Made by a program: the position numbers and the translations under genes
The notes under the pieces: generated by a model
The model's database searches: none
The model's input: the letters and a program-made list of their open reading frames with translations, nothing else
Told to the model about the DNA's origin: nothing
Assembly: GCA_963840925.1 (NCBI GenBank)
Contig: CAWJAY010000007.1
Coordinates: 26,580 to 90,579, forward strand
Origin: DATAOG01 sp963840925
GTDB taxonomy: Bacteria > Pseudomonadota > Alphaproteobacteria > Geminicoccales > Geminicoccaceae
DNA length: 64,000 nucleotides
Direction of reading: 5' to 3'
Shown: positions 53,270 through 61,788 of the stretch, one piece after another
Position numbering within the stretch: the first letter of the stretch is position 1
How the letters are laid out: the number at the start of each line of letters is the position of its first letter

Positions 53270-54550
53270 ATGACCGGCAACCCCGTTTGGCTGAGCCAGG
53301 CTCAAAGCGAGCCCTGGCCGCGGCTCGAGCGCTGCTGGCAGAGCCCGCTCGACCCGGCGCGCAGCTATGGCGTGGAAGGCAATCTGTTTTACAAGATCGC
53401 GCTCCGTCAGCCTGATAGCGCGGGTCCGGAGCGCCGTCAGGATCTCCCGGGCGAGGCCGGCATGCTGAACCGCGCCCGCGGCATTCCCGGGATTCCCGAG
53501 GTGGTGGGCTGGCACCAGACCGCGACCCATTCGGTGCTGGTGACCAAGCGGCTTGACGGCCAGCCGCTCGGGCAATTGGACCTCGGCTGGGGACGCCTGC
53601 TCTGGCTGACCCTGCGCCTGGCCGTGCTGGCCGTGCGCCTGGCCGGGCGCGGGGTCAGTCATGACGATCTGAGGCCCGAGAACGTTCTGATCGATGCTGC
53701 GGGCCGGCTGCAGCTGATCGACTTCGACCAGGCGAGCACCGGCCGCCCGCTGGTCTGCCTAGCGCGCAGCCTGCTCGGGCTGCGGCTCGGCGGCGCGCCG
53801 GTCAGCAACACCGTGCTGGCGCCGCTGCGCGAGCGCCTGCAGGTGAGCCTGCCGCCCGCGGCGCTGCGCCGACTCCGGCGGAGTGGTCGCGCCGGGTCGC
53901 GACCGCTGCCGGCACTGCCGGCCAGCGCCAGCGAGGAACTACGGGGGCTCCACGCCGCCTGGCGGCGCGCGGCGCGGGCCAAGGCCAGCTCGCCCGGCCG
54001 GGCGATCGCCTACCACGAGCTCGAGTTCGAGGGGGTCGTCCTGCCCGGCGAGCGGCCGTGGGCCGAGCGCTGGCGGCAGCTGCGCGCGATCACCGATTAT
54101 CGCGGCAAGCGCGTGCTCGATCTCGGCTGCAACCTGGGCCTGCTCTCGGTCTTCCTGCTCAAGGAGGCGGGCGCCGCCGCCACGCTCGCGGTCGACCGCG
54201 ATCCCGAGATCCTCCAAGCCGCGGCCGAGATCGCACGGGCGTTCAGGGTGCAGCCCGAGTTCTGCGCCCTCGATTTCGACGCCGATCCGGCCTGGGAGGC
54301 GGGGCTCGCGGCGTTCCGGCCGGACATCGTGTTCGCGCTCAGCGTGTCGCACTGGCTTCGCGACCGGGCCCGGTTCGTCGCGTTTCTCGGCCGCTTCGAC
54401 GAGCTGATCTACGAGGGCCACGACAGCGCCCGGACCGAGCGCCGCCGACTGGCCGCCGCCGGCTTCAGCGCGATCGAGCTGGTCTGCAGCAGCGAGCGCG
54501 GCCGCCCGGTCCTGCACTGCCGCAAGGGCGCGCTCGCCGGATCGAGCTGA
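53270..54550 (+). CDS. Kinase-methyltransferase fusion protein
   Basis: 426 residues. N-terminal half is a protein-kinase-like fold: K42 in FYKIALRQP, E62 as possible helix-C Glu, the catalytic loop HDDLRPENVLI (D133, N138) and the metal Asp D151 in LIDFDQA. From about residue 250 comes a class I SAM methyltransferase: motif I VLDLGCNLGLLSVFLL near residue 281, acidic residue in LAVDRD, and FALSVSHWLRDR. No membrane segment. E. coli WbdD, which caps O-polysaccharide by phosphorylation and methylation, unites the same two activities in the reverse order; a glycan-capping or lipid-modifying role here is inference. No Shine-Dalgarno is visible. Confidence 0.8.
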   Translation: MTGNPVWLSQAQSEPWPRLERCWQSPLDPARSYGVEGNLFYKIALRQPDSAGPERRQDLPGEAGMLNRARGIPGIPEVVGWHQTATHSVLVTKRLDGQPLGQLDLGWGRLLWLTLRLAVLAVRLAGRGVSHDDLRPENVLIDAAGRLQLIDFDQASTGRPLVCLARSLLGLRLGGAPVSNTVLAPLRERLQVSLPPAALRRLRRSGRAGSRPLPALPASASEELRGLHAAWRRAARAKASSPGRAIAYHELEFEGVVLPGERPWAERWRQLRAITDYRGKRVLDLGCNLGLLSVFLLKEAGAAATLAVDRDPEILQAAAEIARAFRVQPEFCALDFDADPAWEAGLAAFRPDIVFALSVSHWLRDRARFVAFLGRFDELIYEGHDSARTERRRLAAAGFSAIELVCSSERGRPVLHCRKGALAGSS

Positions 54551-54634
54551 TCGCGGTGATCAAAGCCTGAGGGAGAGCCGCTTTAGCGCTCGCGCCGGAG
54601 CGCAGGTTGAAGGCGGCAAGAATCAGAATACCGG

Positions 54635-56365
54635 TCAGGCGCCGGGGGCCGACCAGACGAGCGCAGGAGCCGGTCGCCCCGACGGGCTGGCGGCAGGGCC
54701 CAGGGCGAGCGTCCGATCGCCCAGCGCGAGCAGGCGGCGCACCGCCGCGGCCGGATCGCCATCGACCGGCAGCAGCCGGAGGCGCGCCCGTTCGGCGCGC
54801 GCGTTCGGCGATGCGGCGCTCATCTGCTGCCAGAGGCCACGCAGGATCGGGCGGAGCGGGTCGAGGTCGCTGGCGCGGTCGATCAGCACGATCAGCCGCT
54901 CGATCGGCACGCTGTCGATCAACGCCTGCAGCTCGAAGATGCAGCCCCGGTTCTGTTCCGAGAAGCCGCGCAGGTCCATCACGACCAGATCGCTCGCCCC
55001 CATCAGGCGGGCGACGGCGGCCTGCCAGTTGCCTGCATCGCAGAAGAATTCGTTGATCCGGAAGCGGCCGTCGGGATCGGGCGCGAGGTCGAGCTCGGCC
55101 AGCCGCCGCTCGAGATCGGCCGGCCCATGGATGAAGTTCCGGGCCAGGCGGCCCGACAGGAAATCCAGGAACTCGTGCGGCTCGATCGTCGTGGTCGCGA
55201 GATCGGTGCCGGCGATCAGCTGCAGGCTGCCGCGATAGCGCCAGCGGGCGCCCAGCAGGTCGAACAGGCGCTCGCTCTGGCGCTGGGCGCCGAACACGCG
55301 CAGCAGCAGCAGGCGCGCGGGCGGCTCGCTGAGCGCGGCCCGGTGCAACGGCCTGAGCCCCAGCCCGACGACCAGCCGATAGGCGGCGAACGCGAGCAGG
55401 CCGGCCCAGCCGAACCCGCCCTGCTCGGTTGCGAGCGCGCTGCATTCGACCAGCGTCATCAGCAGCCAGACGGCATCGAAGGTGATCATCTGATCGCTGA
55501 TCCGCTTGGCCCGATAGCGCCGGCGCAGCCAGGCGGCGACCGCCCAGCCGGGCACCATGAACAGCGCGAAGCCCGCGAGCTGGATCGCCGCGAACAGGGT
55601 CGCGATCCCGATCCCGGTCGCGAGCGCGACCTCGACCAGCAGGCGCTGCACGCCGCTGAGGTGCATCGCGAGGAAACCGGCATGCGCGCCGAGCGCCGCG
55701 ACCAGCATCATGACCAGCAGCAGCGGGCCGATGCTCCGGATCCGCCGGTTGAGAAAGACCAGCAGGAAGATGCCGGGGGCGGCCTTGATCAGCCAGAGCA
55801 TGAGGGGCTGCGCCACAGCCGGCAGGCTGAGGCCGCCGATCACCATCGGTTGGACGCCGCTCGCCGCGACGCCGAGGCTCAGCAGCGCCAGGACCATAAA
55901 ATAGCCGCCGACGCTCGCGAGCTGCCAGCGGCGATCCGGGCCGGAGGCGAGATTGAGGACGAGGACCACGGGCCAGGCGAGCGCCCAGAACACGACCGCG
56001 GTCCGCCAGGGATAGAAGTCAAGGCCCGCAAACAGGAACAGCAGCACGGTTGCGACCGCCGCGTGGGCCAGTCCGGCGCCGGCATAGACCGCGGCCGCCC
56101 AGGCAAAGCGGCGGCGCGCCGCCCGGGACAGGGTTCCGGCGCCGTCCGGGGCGGAGGCATCGGCGATCTGGAACTCGAGCGGCGGCGGCGCTGCGGCCCG
56201 CATGCGCGGCGGGTCGGGCGCGGGTTGGCCCGGCACCCGCATCGCCCGGTCGACGGCGCGGCGATAGAGCCGGACCAGGACCGCGCCCAAGACCAGCGTG
56301 AGACCGCCCGCGACCAGCAGGTGGAACGCGAGCGCACCCTGCGACAACGCTGCGCTGACAGGCAT
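54635..56365 (-). CDS. Multi-spanning membrane protein with possible TIR-like C-terminal domain
   Basis: 576 residues. About nine membrane segments occupy residues 10-350. The cytoplasmic tail (from about 355) begins LLLLRVFGAQRQSERLFDLL, followed by GSLQLIAGTDLATTTIEP and DLVVMDLRGFSEQNRGCIFE with LQALID: a strand-loop-strand pattern with a Gly-Cys-x-x-Glu that recalls the TIR catalytic glutamate region. This is a weak similarity and the family may be something else. It is convergent with the kinase-methyltransferase gene. Function unknown. Confidence 0.6.
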   Translation of the reverse strand: MPVSAALSQGALAFHLLVAGGLTLVLGAVLVRLYRRAVDRAMRVPGQPAPDPPRMRAAAPPPLEFQIADASAPDGAGTLSRAARRRFAWAAAVYAGAGLAHAAVATVLLFLFAGLDFYPWRTAVVFWALAWPVVLVLNLASGPDRRWQLASVGGYFMVLALLSLGVAASGVQPMVIGGLSLPAVAQPLMLWLIKAAPGIFLLVFLNRRIRSIGPLLLVMMLVAALGAHAGFLAMHLSGVQRLLVEVALATGIGIATLFAAIQLAGFALFMVPGWAVAAWLRRRYRAKRISDQMITFDAVWLLMTLVECSALATEQGGFGWAGLLAFAAYRLVVGLGLRPLHRAALSEPPARLLLLRVFGAQRQSERLFDLLGARWRYRGSLQLIAGTDLATTTIEPHEFLDFLSGRLARNFIHGPADLERRLAELDLAPDPDGRFRINEFFCDAGNWQAAVARLMGASDLVVMDLRGFSEQNRGCIFELQALIDSVPIERLIVLIDRASDLDPLRPILRGLWQQMSAASPNARAERARLRLLPVDGDPAAAVRRLLALGDRTLALGPAASPSGRPAPALVWSAPGA

Positions 56366-56472
56366 CGACGGGCTCCGCCCAGCAGTGGCAACCCGTCGAC
56401 CCTAGCCGGGCGGCGTCCGATCGGCTGTGAGCCGCCTCACAAAGCTCGAGGCCAGCCCCGCCCCGCCCGCGT

Positions 56473-58806
56473 CTACTCGGCCGCCTGGACGATCCGCTCC
56501 GGCTCGTCCTGGATGGCGTCGTAGGCGGCGAGCGCTGCGAGGTTGATCATCTCTGAGACCGAGGCGTTCATCGAGAGGATCTGGACCGGGCGCGAGAGGC
56601 CGAGCAGCAGCGGCCCGATCACGGTGCCGCCACCCAGCTGCTTGAGCAGCCGCGAGCTGATGCTCGCGGTGTGCAGCGCCGGCATGATCAGCACGTTCGC
56701 GGGCTCCGACAGCCGGCAGAACGGATAGAGCGCGAGGAGCTCGGGGTCGAGCGCCACGTCGGCCGACATCTCGCCGTCGTACTCGAAATCGACCTGGCGC
56801 CGGTCGAGCTCGTCGACCGCCTCCTGGACGCGCAGCGCCTTCTCGATCCGCCGGCTGCCAAAGGTCGAGAACGACAGCAGCGCGACCCGGGGCGTGAAGC
56901 CCATGCGGCGGGCGGCGTGCGCGGTCTGGATCGCGATGTCGGCGAGCTCGGCGGGCGTCGGCAGCTCGTGGACGGTGGTGTCCGCGATGAACACGGTCCG
57001 GCCGCGCGACAACATCATCGAGAAGCCGAGCAGGCGCTCGCCGGGGTTGGGGTCGATCACCCGGCGGACGTCGCGCAGGACGCTGATGTAGTTGCGGGTG
57101 AGCCCGGTCACCATCGCGTCCGCATCGCCCTCGGCGACCATGCAGGCGCCGAACACGTTGCGGTCCTGGTTGACCAGCCGCTGGCAGTCGCGGAACAACA
57201 GGCCGTTGCGCTGGTTGCGGCGGTAGAGCAGCTCGGCGTAGGCGCGGTTCTTGGTCGACAGCCTGGCATTGTGAATCTCGAGGCAGCCCTCCGGGAGGTT
57301 CAGGCCGATCGCGTGCGCGGTCGCGTGGATCCGCTCCTCGCGGCCGATCAGGACCGGCCGGCCGAGGCCGTTGTTGTGCCAGACCAGCGCGGCGCGGATC
57401 GTCTTTTCCTCCTCGCCCTCGGCGAACACCACGCGCTTGGGCTGCGCGCGCACGCGATCGATGATCAGCTGCATGCGGCTCGCGGTCGGGTCGAGGCGGG
57501 CGCGCAGCTGGTCGCAGTACTGCTCGCGATCGCGGATCGGCCGGCGGGCGACCGCGCTGCTCATCGCCGCCTCTGCGACCGCGGCGGGCACGGCGCTGAT
57601 CAGGCGCGGGTCGAACGGGGTCGGGATCAGATAGTTGGGCCCATAGCGCAGCCGCCGCCCGCGATAGGCGGCACTGACCTCGTCGGGCACGTCCTCGCGG
57701 GCGAGCGCGCCGATCGCATAGGCCGCGGCGATCTTCATCGCATCGTTGATCGTGGTCGCGCGCACGTCGAGCGCGCCGCGGAAGATGTATGGGAAGCCCA
57801 AGACGTTGTTGACCTGGTTCGGATAGTCGGAGCGGCCGGTCGCGATGATCGCGTCGGGGCGCACCTCCTTCAGGACCTCGGGCATGATCTCCGGGTCGGG
57901 GTTGGCCATCGCGAACACGATCGGCTGCTTGGCCATGCCGCTTGCCATCTCGGGGCTGAGCGCGCCTTTGGCCGAAAGGCCGAAGAAGACGTCGGCGCCG
58001 ACCAGCGCCTCGGCCAGCGTGCGCGCGTCGGTATCGACCGCGTGCGCCGACTTCCACTGGTTCATGCCGGCCTCGCGGCCGCGCCAGACGACGCCCTGGG
58101 TGTCGCACAGGATCGCGTTGTCGTGCGGCAGGCCCATGGCCTTCAAGAGCTCGATGCAGGCGATTGCGGCGGCGCCGGCGCCGTTGATCACGAGCCTCGC
58201 CTCGCGCAGCGAGCGGCCCGTGACGTCGAGCGCGTTGATCAGCCCGGCGGCGGCGATGATCGCGGTGCCATGCTGATCGTCGTGGAACACCGGGATGTCC
58301 ATGGCCTCGCGCAGCCGCTGCTCGATGATGAAGCAGCCGGGCGCCCGGATGTCCTCGAGGTTGATGCCGCCGAAGGTCGGGCCGAGCAGGCGCACGCAGT
58401 CGACGAACGCGTCGACCTCCTCGGTATCGACCTCGAGGTCGATCGCGTCGATGTCGGCGAAGCGTTTGAACAGGACCGACTTGCCCTCCATCACGGGCTT
58501 GGCGCCGAGCGCGCCGAGATTGCCCAGGCCCAAAACCGCAGTGCCGTTCGAGATCACCGCGACCAGATTGCCCTTGGCGGTGTAGTCGTAGACCTTGTCC
58601 GGGTCGGCCTTGATCGCGAGGCAGGGGGCTGCGACCCCCGGCGAATAGGCGAGCGACAGGTCGCGCTGGGTGGTCAAGGGCTTAGTCGGCGTGATCTCGA
58701 TCTTGCCGGGCCGGCCGCTGCGGTGCAGCTCGAGCGCCTCGTCGTCGGTGATCGAGATCGCGTCGGTCTTGTCCTCGATGGCCGCGCTGTCGTAAGGACT
58801 GCTCAC
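56473..58806 (-). CDS. maeB: NADP-dependent malic enzyme with phosphotransacetylase-like domain
   Basis: 777 residues. Residues 1-430: malic enzyme, with the N-terminal SLAYSPGVAAPCLAI, the metal site FHDDQHGTAI and Rossmann INGAGAAAIACIELL; it decarboxylates malate to pyruvate and makes NADPH. Residues 450-777: a phosphotransacetylase-like domain (RVVFAEGEEEKTIRAAL, VFGACMVAEGDADAM), usually regulatory (acetyl-CoA) in MaeB. GTG 58806 with AGGGAG upstream gives the family length; the open frame to 58944 adds a stretch without similarity. Confidence 0.93.
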   Translation of the reverse strand: MSSPYDSAAIEDKTDAISITDDEALELHRSGRPGKIEITPTKPLTTQRDLSLAYSPGVAAPCLAIKADPDKVYDYTAKGNLVAVISNGTAVLGLGNLGALGAKPVMEGKSVLFKRFADIDAIDLEVDTEEVDAFVDCVRLLGPTFGGINLEDIRAPGCFIIEQRLREAMDIPVFHDDQHGTAIIAAAGLINALDVTGRSLREARLVINGAGAAAIACIELLKAMGLPHDNAILCDTQGVVWRGREAGMNQWKSAHAVDTDARTLAEALVGADVFFGLSAKGALSPEMASGMAKQPIVFAMANPDPEIMPEVLKEVRPDAIIATGRSDYPNQVNNVLGFPYIFRGALDVRATTINDAMKIAAAYAIGALAREDVPDEVSAAYRGRRLRYGPNYLIPTPFDPRLISAVPAAVAEAAMSSAVARRPIRDREQYCDQLRARLDPTASRMQLIIDRVRAQPKRVVFAEGEEEKTIRAALVWHNNGLGRPVLIGREERIHATAHAIGLNLPEGCLEIHNARLSTKNRAYAELLYRRNQRNGLLFRDCQRLVNQDRNVFGACMVAEGDADAMVTGLTRNYISVLRDVRRVIDPNPGERLLGFSMMLSRGRTVFIADTTVHELPTPAELADIAIQTAHAARRMGFTPRVALLSFSTFGSRRIEKALRVQEAVDELDRRQVDFEYDGEMSADVALDPELLALYPFCRLSEPANVLIMPALHTASISSRLLKQLGGGTVIGPLLLGLSRPVQILSMNASVSEMINLAALAAYDAIQDEPERIVQAAE

Positions 58807-58945
58807 CTGGGTCTCCCTGGCGCTCCCGGCCGCCGCCTGCGGACTTGTGAGCCGCGTCGGCGCTCGGACGGTGGTAGGAAAGCGTAGCGCCTCTGGCGCG
58901 AGCTCGTCAAACGCAGCCATCTCATCGGGCGGGCTCGCGATCAAC

Positions 58946-58973
58946 TTGACCGCCCGCCGGCACCATCTATCCT
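58946..58973 (+). promoter_or_regulatory. Candidate sigma-70 promoter of htpX
   Basis: TTGACC (58946-58951), 16-bp spacer, TATCCT (58968-58973), 31 bp before the ATG at 59005. Confidence 0.6.
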
Positions 58974-59004
58974 AAGTTCTGCCTCGAGAACGCGGGTGCT
59001 GGCC

Positions 59005-59883
59005 ATGAACTTCGCACGCACGGCGCTGCTGCTCGCCGCCATGACCGGCCTGTTCCTTGCGATCGGCTATCTGTTGGCCGGCGAGGCCGGGGCGCTGATC
59101 GCGTTGCTGATCGCGCTTGCGATGAATGGCTGGGCGTACTGGAACTCGGACCGGATGGTACTGCGCATGCACAATGCGCGGCCGGTCTCGCCGGCGAGCG
59201 CGCCCGAGCTGTACGGGCTGGTCGAGCAGCTGGCCGGGCGCGCGGCGCTGCCGATGCCCAAGGTCTACCTGCTCGAGACCGGCCAGCCGAACGCGTTCGC
59301 GACCGGGCGCGACCCCGACCATGCCGCGGTTGCGGTCACCCGCGGCCTGCTGGAGGCCTGCGATACCGAGGAGCTGGCGGCCGTGATCGCGCACGAGCTT
59401 GGCCATATCAAGCACCGCGACACGCTGATCATGACGATCACCGCGACCCTTGCCGGCGCGATCGGCTTTCTGACCCAGTTCGGGTTTTTCTTCGGCATGG
59501 GCCGCGACGGGCGCGGCAACCCGCTCGGGATCATCGGCACGCTGCTCGCGATGGTCCTGGCTCCGCTCGCGGCGATGCTGGTCCAGATGGCGATCTCGCG
59601 CACGCGCGAGTATGCGGCCGACCGGGCCGCCGCCGAGTTCACCGGCCAGCCGCTCTGGCTCGCGCGGGCGCTGCAGAAGATCGAGCAGCTGGCGCAGGGC
59701 GTGCTCAACGAGCCGGCCGAGCGCAACCCGGCTTCGGCCCATCTGTTCATCATCAATCCGTTGCACATGGGCGGGGTCGACAGCCTGTTCCGGACCCATC
59801 CCTCGACCGCGGACCGGATCCGCCGGCTGCGTGAGCTGGCGGGCCAGACGGCGGCCGGCGCCGGCCGCGGACCCTGGAGCTGA
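59005..59883 (+). CDS. htpX: Membrane zinc protease HtpX
   Basis: 292 residues. Two membrane segments (residues 3-45), then the HELGH zinc motif in AAVIAHELGHIKHRD near residue 130 with the third ligand Glu in ISRTREYAADRAAAEFTG, and two more membrane segments between. HtpX degrades misfolded membrane proteins with FtsH. The C-terminal THPSTADRIRRLREL is typical. ATG 59005 is preferred over GTG 58996 because it starts at the first hydrophobic segment. Confidence 0.95.
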   Translation: MNFARTALLLAAMTGLFLAIGYLLAGEAGALIALLIALAMNGWAYWNSDRMVLRMHNARPVSPASAPELYGLVEQLAGRAALPMPKVYLLETGQPNAFATGRDPDHAAVAVTRGLLEACDTEELAAVIAHELGHIKHRDTLIMTITATLAGAIGFLTQFGFFFGMGRDGRGNPLGIIGTLLAMVLAPLAAMLVQMAISRTREYAADRAAAEFTGQPLWLARALQKIEQLAQGVLNEPAERNPASAHLFIINPLHMGGVDSLFRTHPSTADRIRRLRELAGQTAAGAGRGPWS

Positions 59884-60533
59884 GCCCGAGCCGGACGCGA
59901 CCGCGAGCGGCCGGCCGGGCGCTTGCCGCTTCCAGCGGGATCAACGTCGAGGTAGCGTTAAGGCCCGGCACATCTTGGTCGCGGGCTGCCGTTACTTGGC
60001 TTTGGTCCAATTATCCCACACAAGGGCGAAAATTATCTGGTCTCGCTCGAGCAGCAGCATGCCGTTCGAGGACAATGCCGTCGGGTGCACCTCACGGCCG
60101 GTAGCGAGATCAGCGCCGGCGGGGAGGCGAAGGTTCGGGCAGGCGGCGCGTGACGGTGGCTGCCCTGCGCGCCGGGCGTTAACCATTTGGTAGCGATTGC
60201 TCGTTAACCATCCGCTCGGGCGGTCCATGCGACCGTCGGAATCCGTCTCGGCGACAGCTTGGCTGCGGCGCGGACGCGGGCGGTATTGGCGACGACCTCG
60301 GGCCCGGGGGTCTGTGGTCCGGGCCGGTCCCGGGAGTGATCGGCGGCAGCACGCCGAAGGGTGCAGCACGCGATGAGGTCCGGGGCGCGGCGGGCTCCGG
60401 GGCGCAGGCGGGCCTCTCATCGGCGGGCGGCTTGGCTGCGGGCGCCAGGACCGCCGCCTGGCGGGCAGGCCTGCTCATTTGCGGCCGGTATTGGCCGCGG
60501 GCGCCGGGGCCTCCCCTGGGCAGGCGGGCCGGC
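59884..60533. other. 650-bp gap between convergent htpX and the lipid kinase gene
   Basis: It contains two TTAACCAT motifs (60177-60211) and, from 60421, the first half of a 60-bp tandem repeat array. A 63-codon minus-strand frame (60181-59992) runs through it but has no recognisable family and I do not call it. I saw no terminator with a T-run. Confidence 0.6.
60177..60211. promoter_or_regulatory. Two CtrA-like half sites (TTAACCAT)
   Basis: CGTTAACCAT at 60177-60186 and again at 60202-60211, exactly 25 bp apart. TTAACCAT is the half-site bound by CtrA, the alphaproteobacterial cell-cycle regulator. Which gene it would control is unclear, since both neighbours end here. Confidence 0.4.
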
Positions 60534-60660
60534 TCATTGGCGGGCGGCGTTGGCCGCGGGCGCCGGGGCCTCCGCCTGAGCGGGCGGGCCGGCTGATTGG
60601 CGGGCGGCGTTGGCTGCGGGCGCCAGGACCTCTGCCTGGGCGGGCAGGGGGCGTTCGGCT
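60421..60660. repeat. 60-bp tandem repeat, four copies
   Basis: Copies at 60421-60480, 60481-60540, 60541-60600 and 60601-60660 share the core GGCGTTGGC(C/T)GCGGGCGCC and GCGGGCCGGCT. The right two copies encode the Ala/Pro-rich tail of the lipid kinase; its stop codon lies in the second copy. Confidence 0.85.
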
Positions 60661-61580
60661 ACGAGCACGGCCGGCGCTTCGGGCGCATCCGAGCGCGGCG
60701 GGAAGATCAGCTCGAGCGCCGCCGGCAGCACCTCGATCCGGACCGGCAGGCGGGCGATGATGTCGCCGTCGGCCTGCACCGGCTCGCCGGCCGGGCCTTC
60801 GATCTCGATCCGCCGCGCGGCGAGCAGCCGATAGCTCTTGAGCCGCGGCAGCAGGCCAAGGAACAGGGCCATCGCGTAGCCGATCGCCGCCGCCCGGCCG
60901 GAGCGCTCGAACAGGCCGACCTCGAAGGTCGGGGTACAAAGGCCGGCCGCGGGCGCGGCGACGAAGCGACCACCATAGAAATGGGCGTTGGCGACCAGGA
61001 CCGAGGCCGCGGGTTGCTGGGCGCCATCGAGCGAGACCCGATAGCTGGGAAAACCATAGACCAGCAATTGGCGGAGGATCGCGAGCCCATAGGCGGTCTT
61101 GCCGAGCCAGCGCTTGAGGCCGAGGTTGACCGTCGCGACCACCTGGGCGTCGAAGCCGGCCCCGGTCATCAGGATGAAGCGGCGGCCGTTGGCGATCCCG
61201 ACCGTGACCGGCCGCGCGACGCCTTCGGCGATGGTCCGGGCGATCGCCTCGGGATCGGTGCGCTGGCCGAGCTCGGCCGCGAGCACGTTAGCGGTGCCGA
61301 GCGGCAGGATCGCGAGCGGCAGGCGACGGCCGGCGAGCCCGTTGATCGCCTCGTTGATCGTGCCGTCGCCGCCGGCGACCACCAGCAGATCGTAGCGCTC
61401 CCGGTCGGCGGCGGCAGCGAGCCGCTCGGCATCGCCGGCTGCGGTCGTCACGCACACCGTCGCCTCGCACCCGCGCGCGCGCAGCCGGTGCAGCACCGCC
61501 TCGAAGCGCCGCCGCCGGCGCCAGCCGGAGGTCGGGTTGAAGATGATGATGAGACGCCGGGCCGGCCGCTGGTCGGTCAC
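60534..61580 (-). CDS. Diacylglycerol-kinase-family lipid kinase
   Basis: 348 residues. Catalytic domain: LIIIFNPTSGWRRRRRFEAV, the nucleotide loop VVAGGDGTINEAINGLAGR, LPLGTANVLAAELG and TGAGFDAQVV, as in YegS/DgkB and BmrU proteins. These phosphorylate diacylglycerol or related lipids. It starts at GTG 61580 and is divergent from the plcP-like gene, 208 bp away with a Pho box between. The last 35 residues (AEVLAPAANAARQ repeated) come from a 60-bp tandem repeat and are probably not part of the fold. Whether it reverses PlcP by returning diacylglycerol to phosphatidate is inference. Confidence 0.88.
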   Translation of the reverse strand: MTDQRPARRLIIIFNPTSGWRRRRRFEAVLHRLRARGCEATVCVTTAAGDAERLAAAADRERYDLLVVAGGDGTINEAINGLAGRRLPLAILPLGTANVLAAELGQRTDPEAIARTIAEGVARPVTVGIANGRRFILMTGAGFDAQVVATVNLGLKRWLGKTAYGLAILRQLLVYGFPSYRVSLDGAQQPAASVLVANAHFYGGRFVAAPAAGLCTPTFEVGLFERSGRAAAIGYAMALFLGLLPRLKSYRLLAARRIEIEGPAGEPVQADGDIIARLPVRIEVLPAALELIFPPRSDAPEAPAVLVAERPLPAQAEVLAPAANAARQSAGPPAQAEAPAPAANAARQ

Positions 61581-61713
61581 GCGCCCCCACCTTCGGCAGG
61601 AATTCCCGCTTGGTCAGACCTTGCGGCCACCGGAGGCCGGCACAACTGCCCAATCTCGCCCCAGACTATTAATGGAACGTAAACAACGTTGGCCGAATAG
61701 GGAAACTCATGCG

Positions 61714-61731
61714 CTGTCATATGACCGTCAC
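61714..61731 (+). promoter_or_regulatory. Pho box upstream of the plcP-like operon
   Basis: CTGTCAT (61714-61720), four bases, CCGTCAC (61725-61731). The 18 bases match the PhoB consensus CTGTCATA(A/T)A(T/A)CTGTCA(C/T) at 16 positions. A weak -10 (TACTTC, 61743-61748) lies 11 bp downstream, the expected spacing when the box replaces the -35, and the ATG follows at 61789. Confidence 0.75.
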
Positions 61732-61788
61732 GATTGTGTGGGTACTTCGCCGAGCGGCGTCATCAGTCATCAGTTGTGAGTGAACACT

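Noticed and set aside
59992..60186. Minus-strand frame beginning at the CtrA-like motif (MVNARRAGQ)
   Set aside because: No homology seen, no ribosome site; the start codon is simply part of the TTAACCAT motif read on the other strand.
60421..60660. Regular 60-bp repeats as a CRISPR array
   Set aside because: The copies are contiguous and similar over the full length, with no unique spacers and no cas genes.
61759..61774. Second Pho box in GTCATCAGTCATCAG
   Set aside because: The half sites recur every 7 bp instead of 11, so they do not fit PhoB spacing; at most a weak extra half site.
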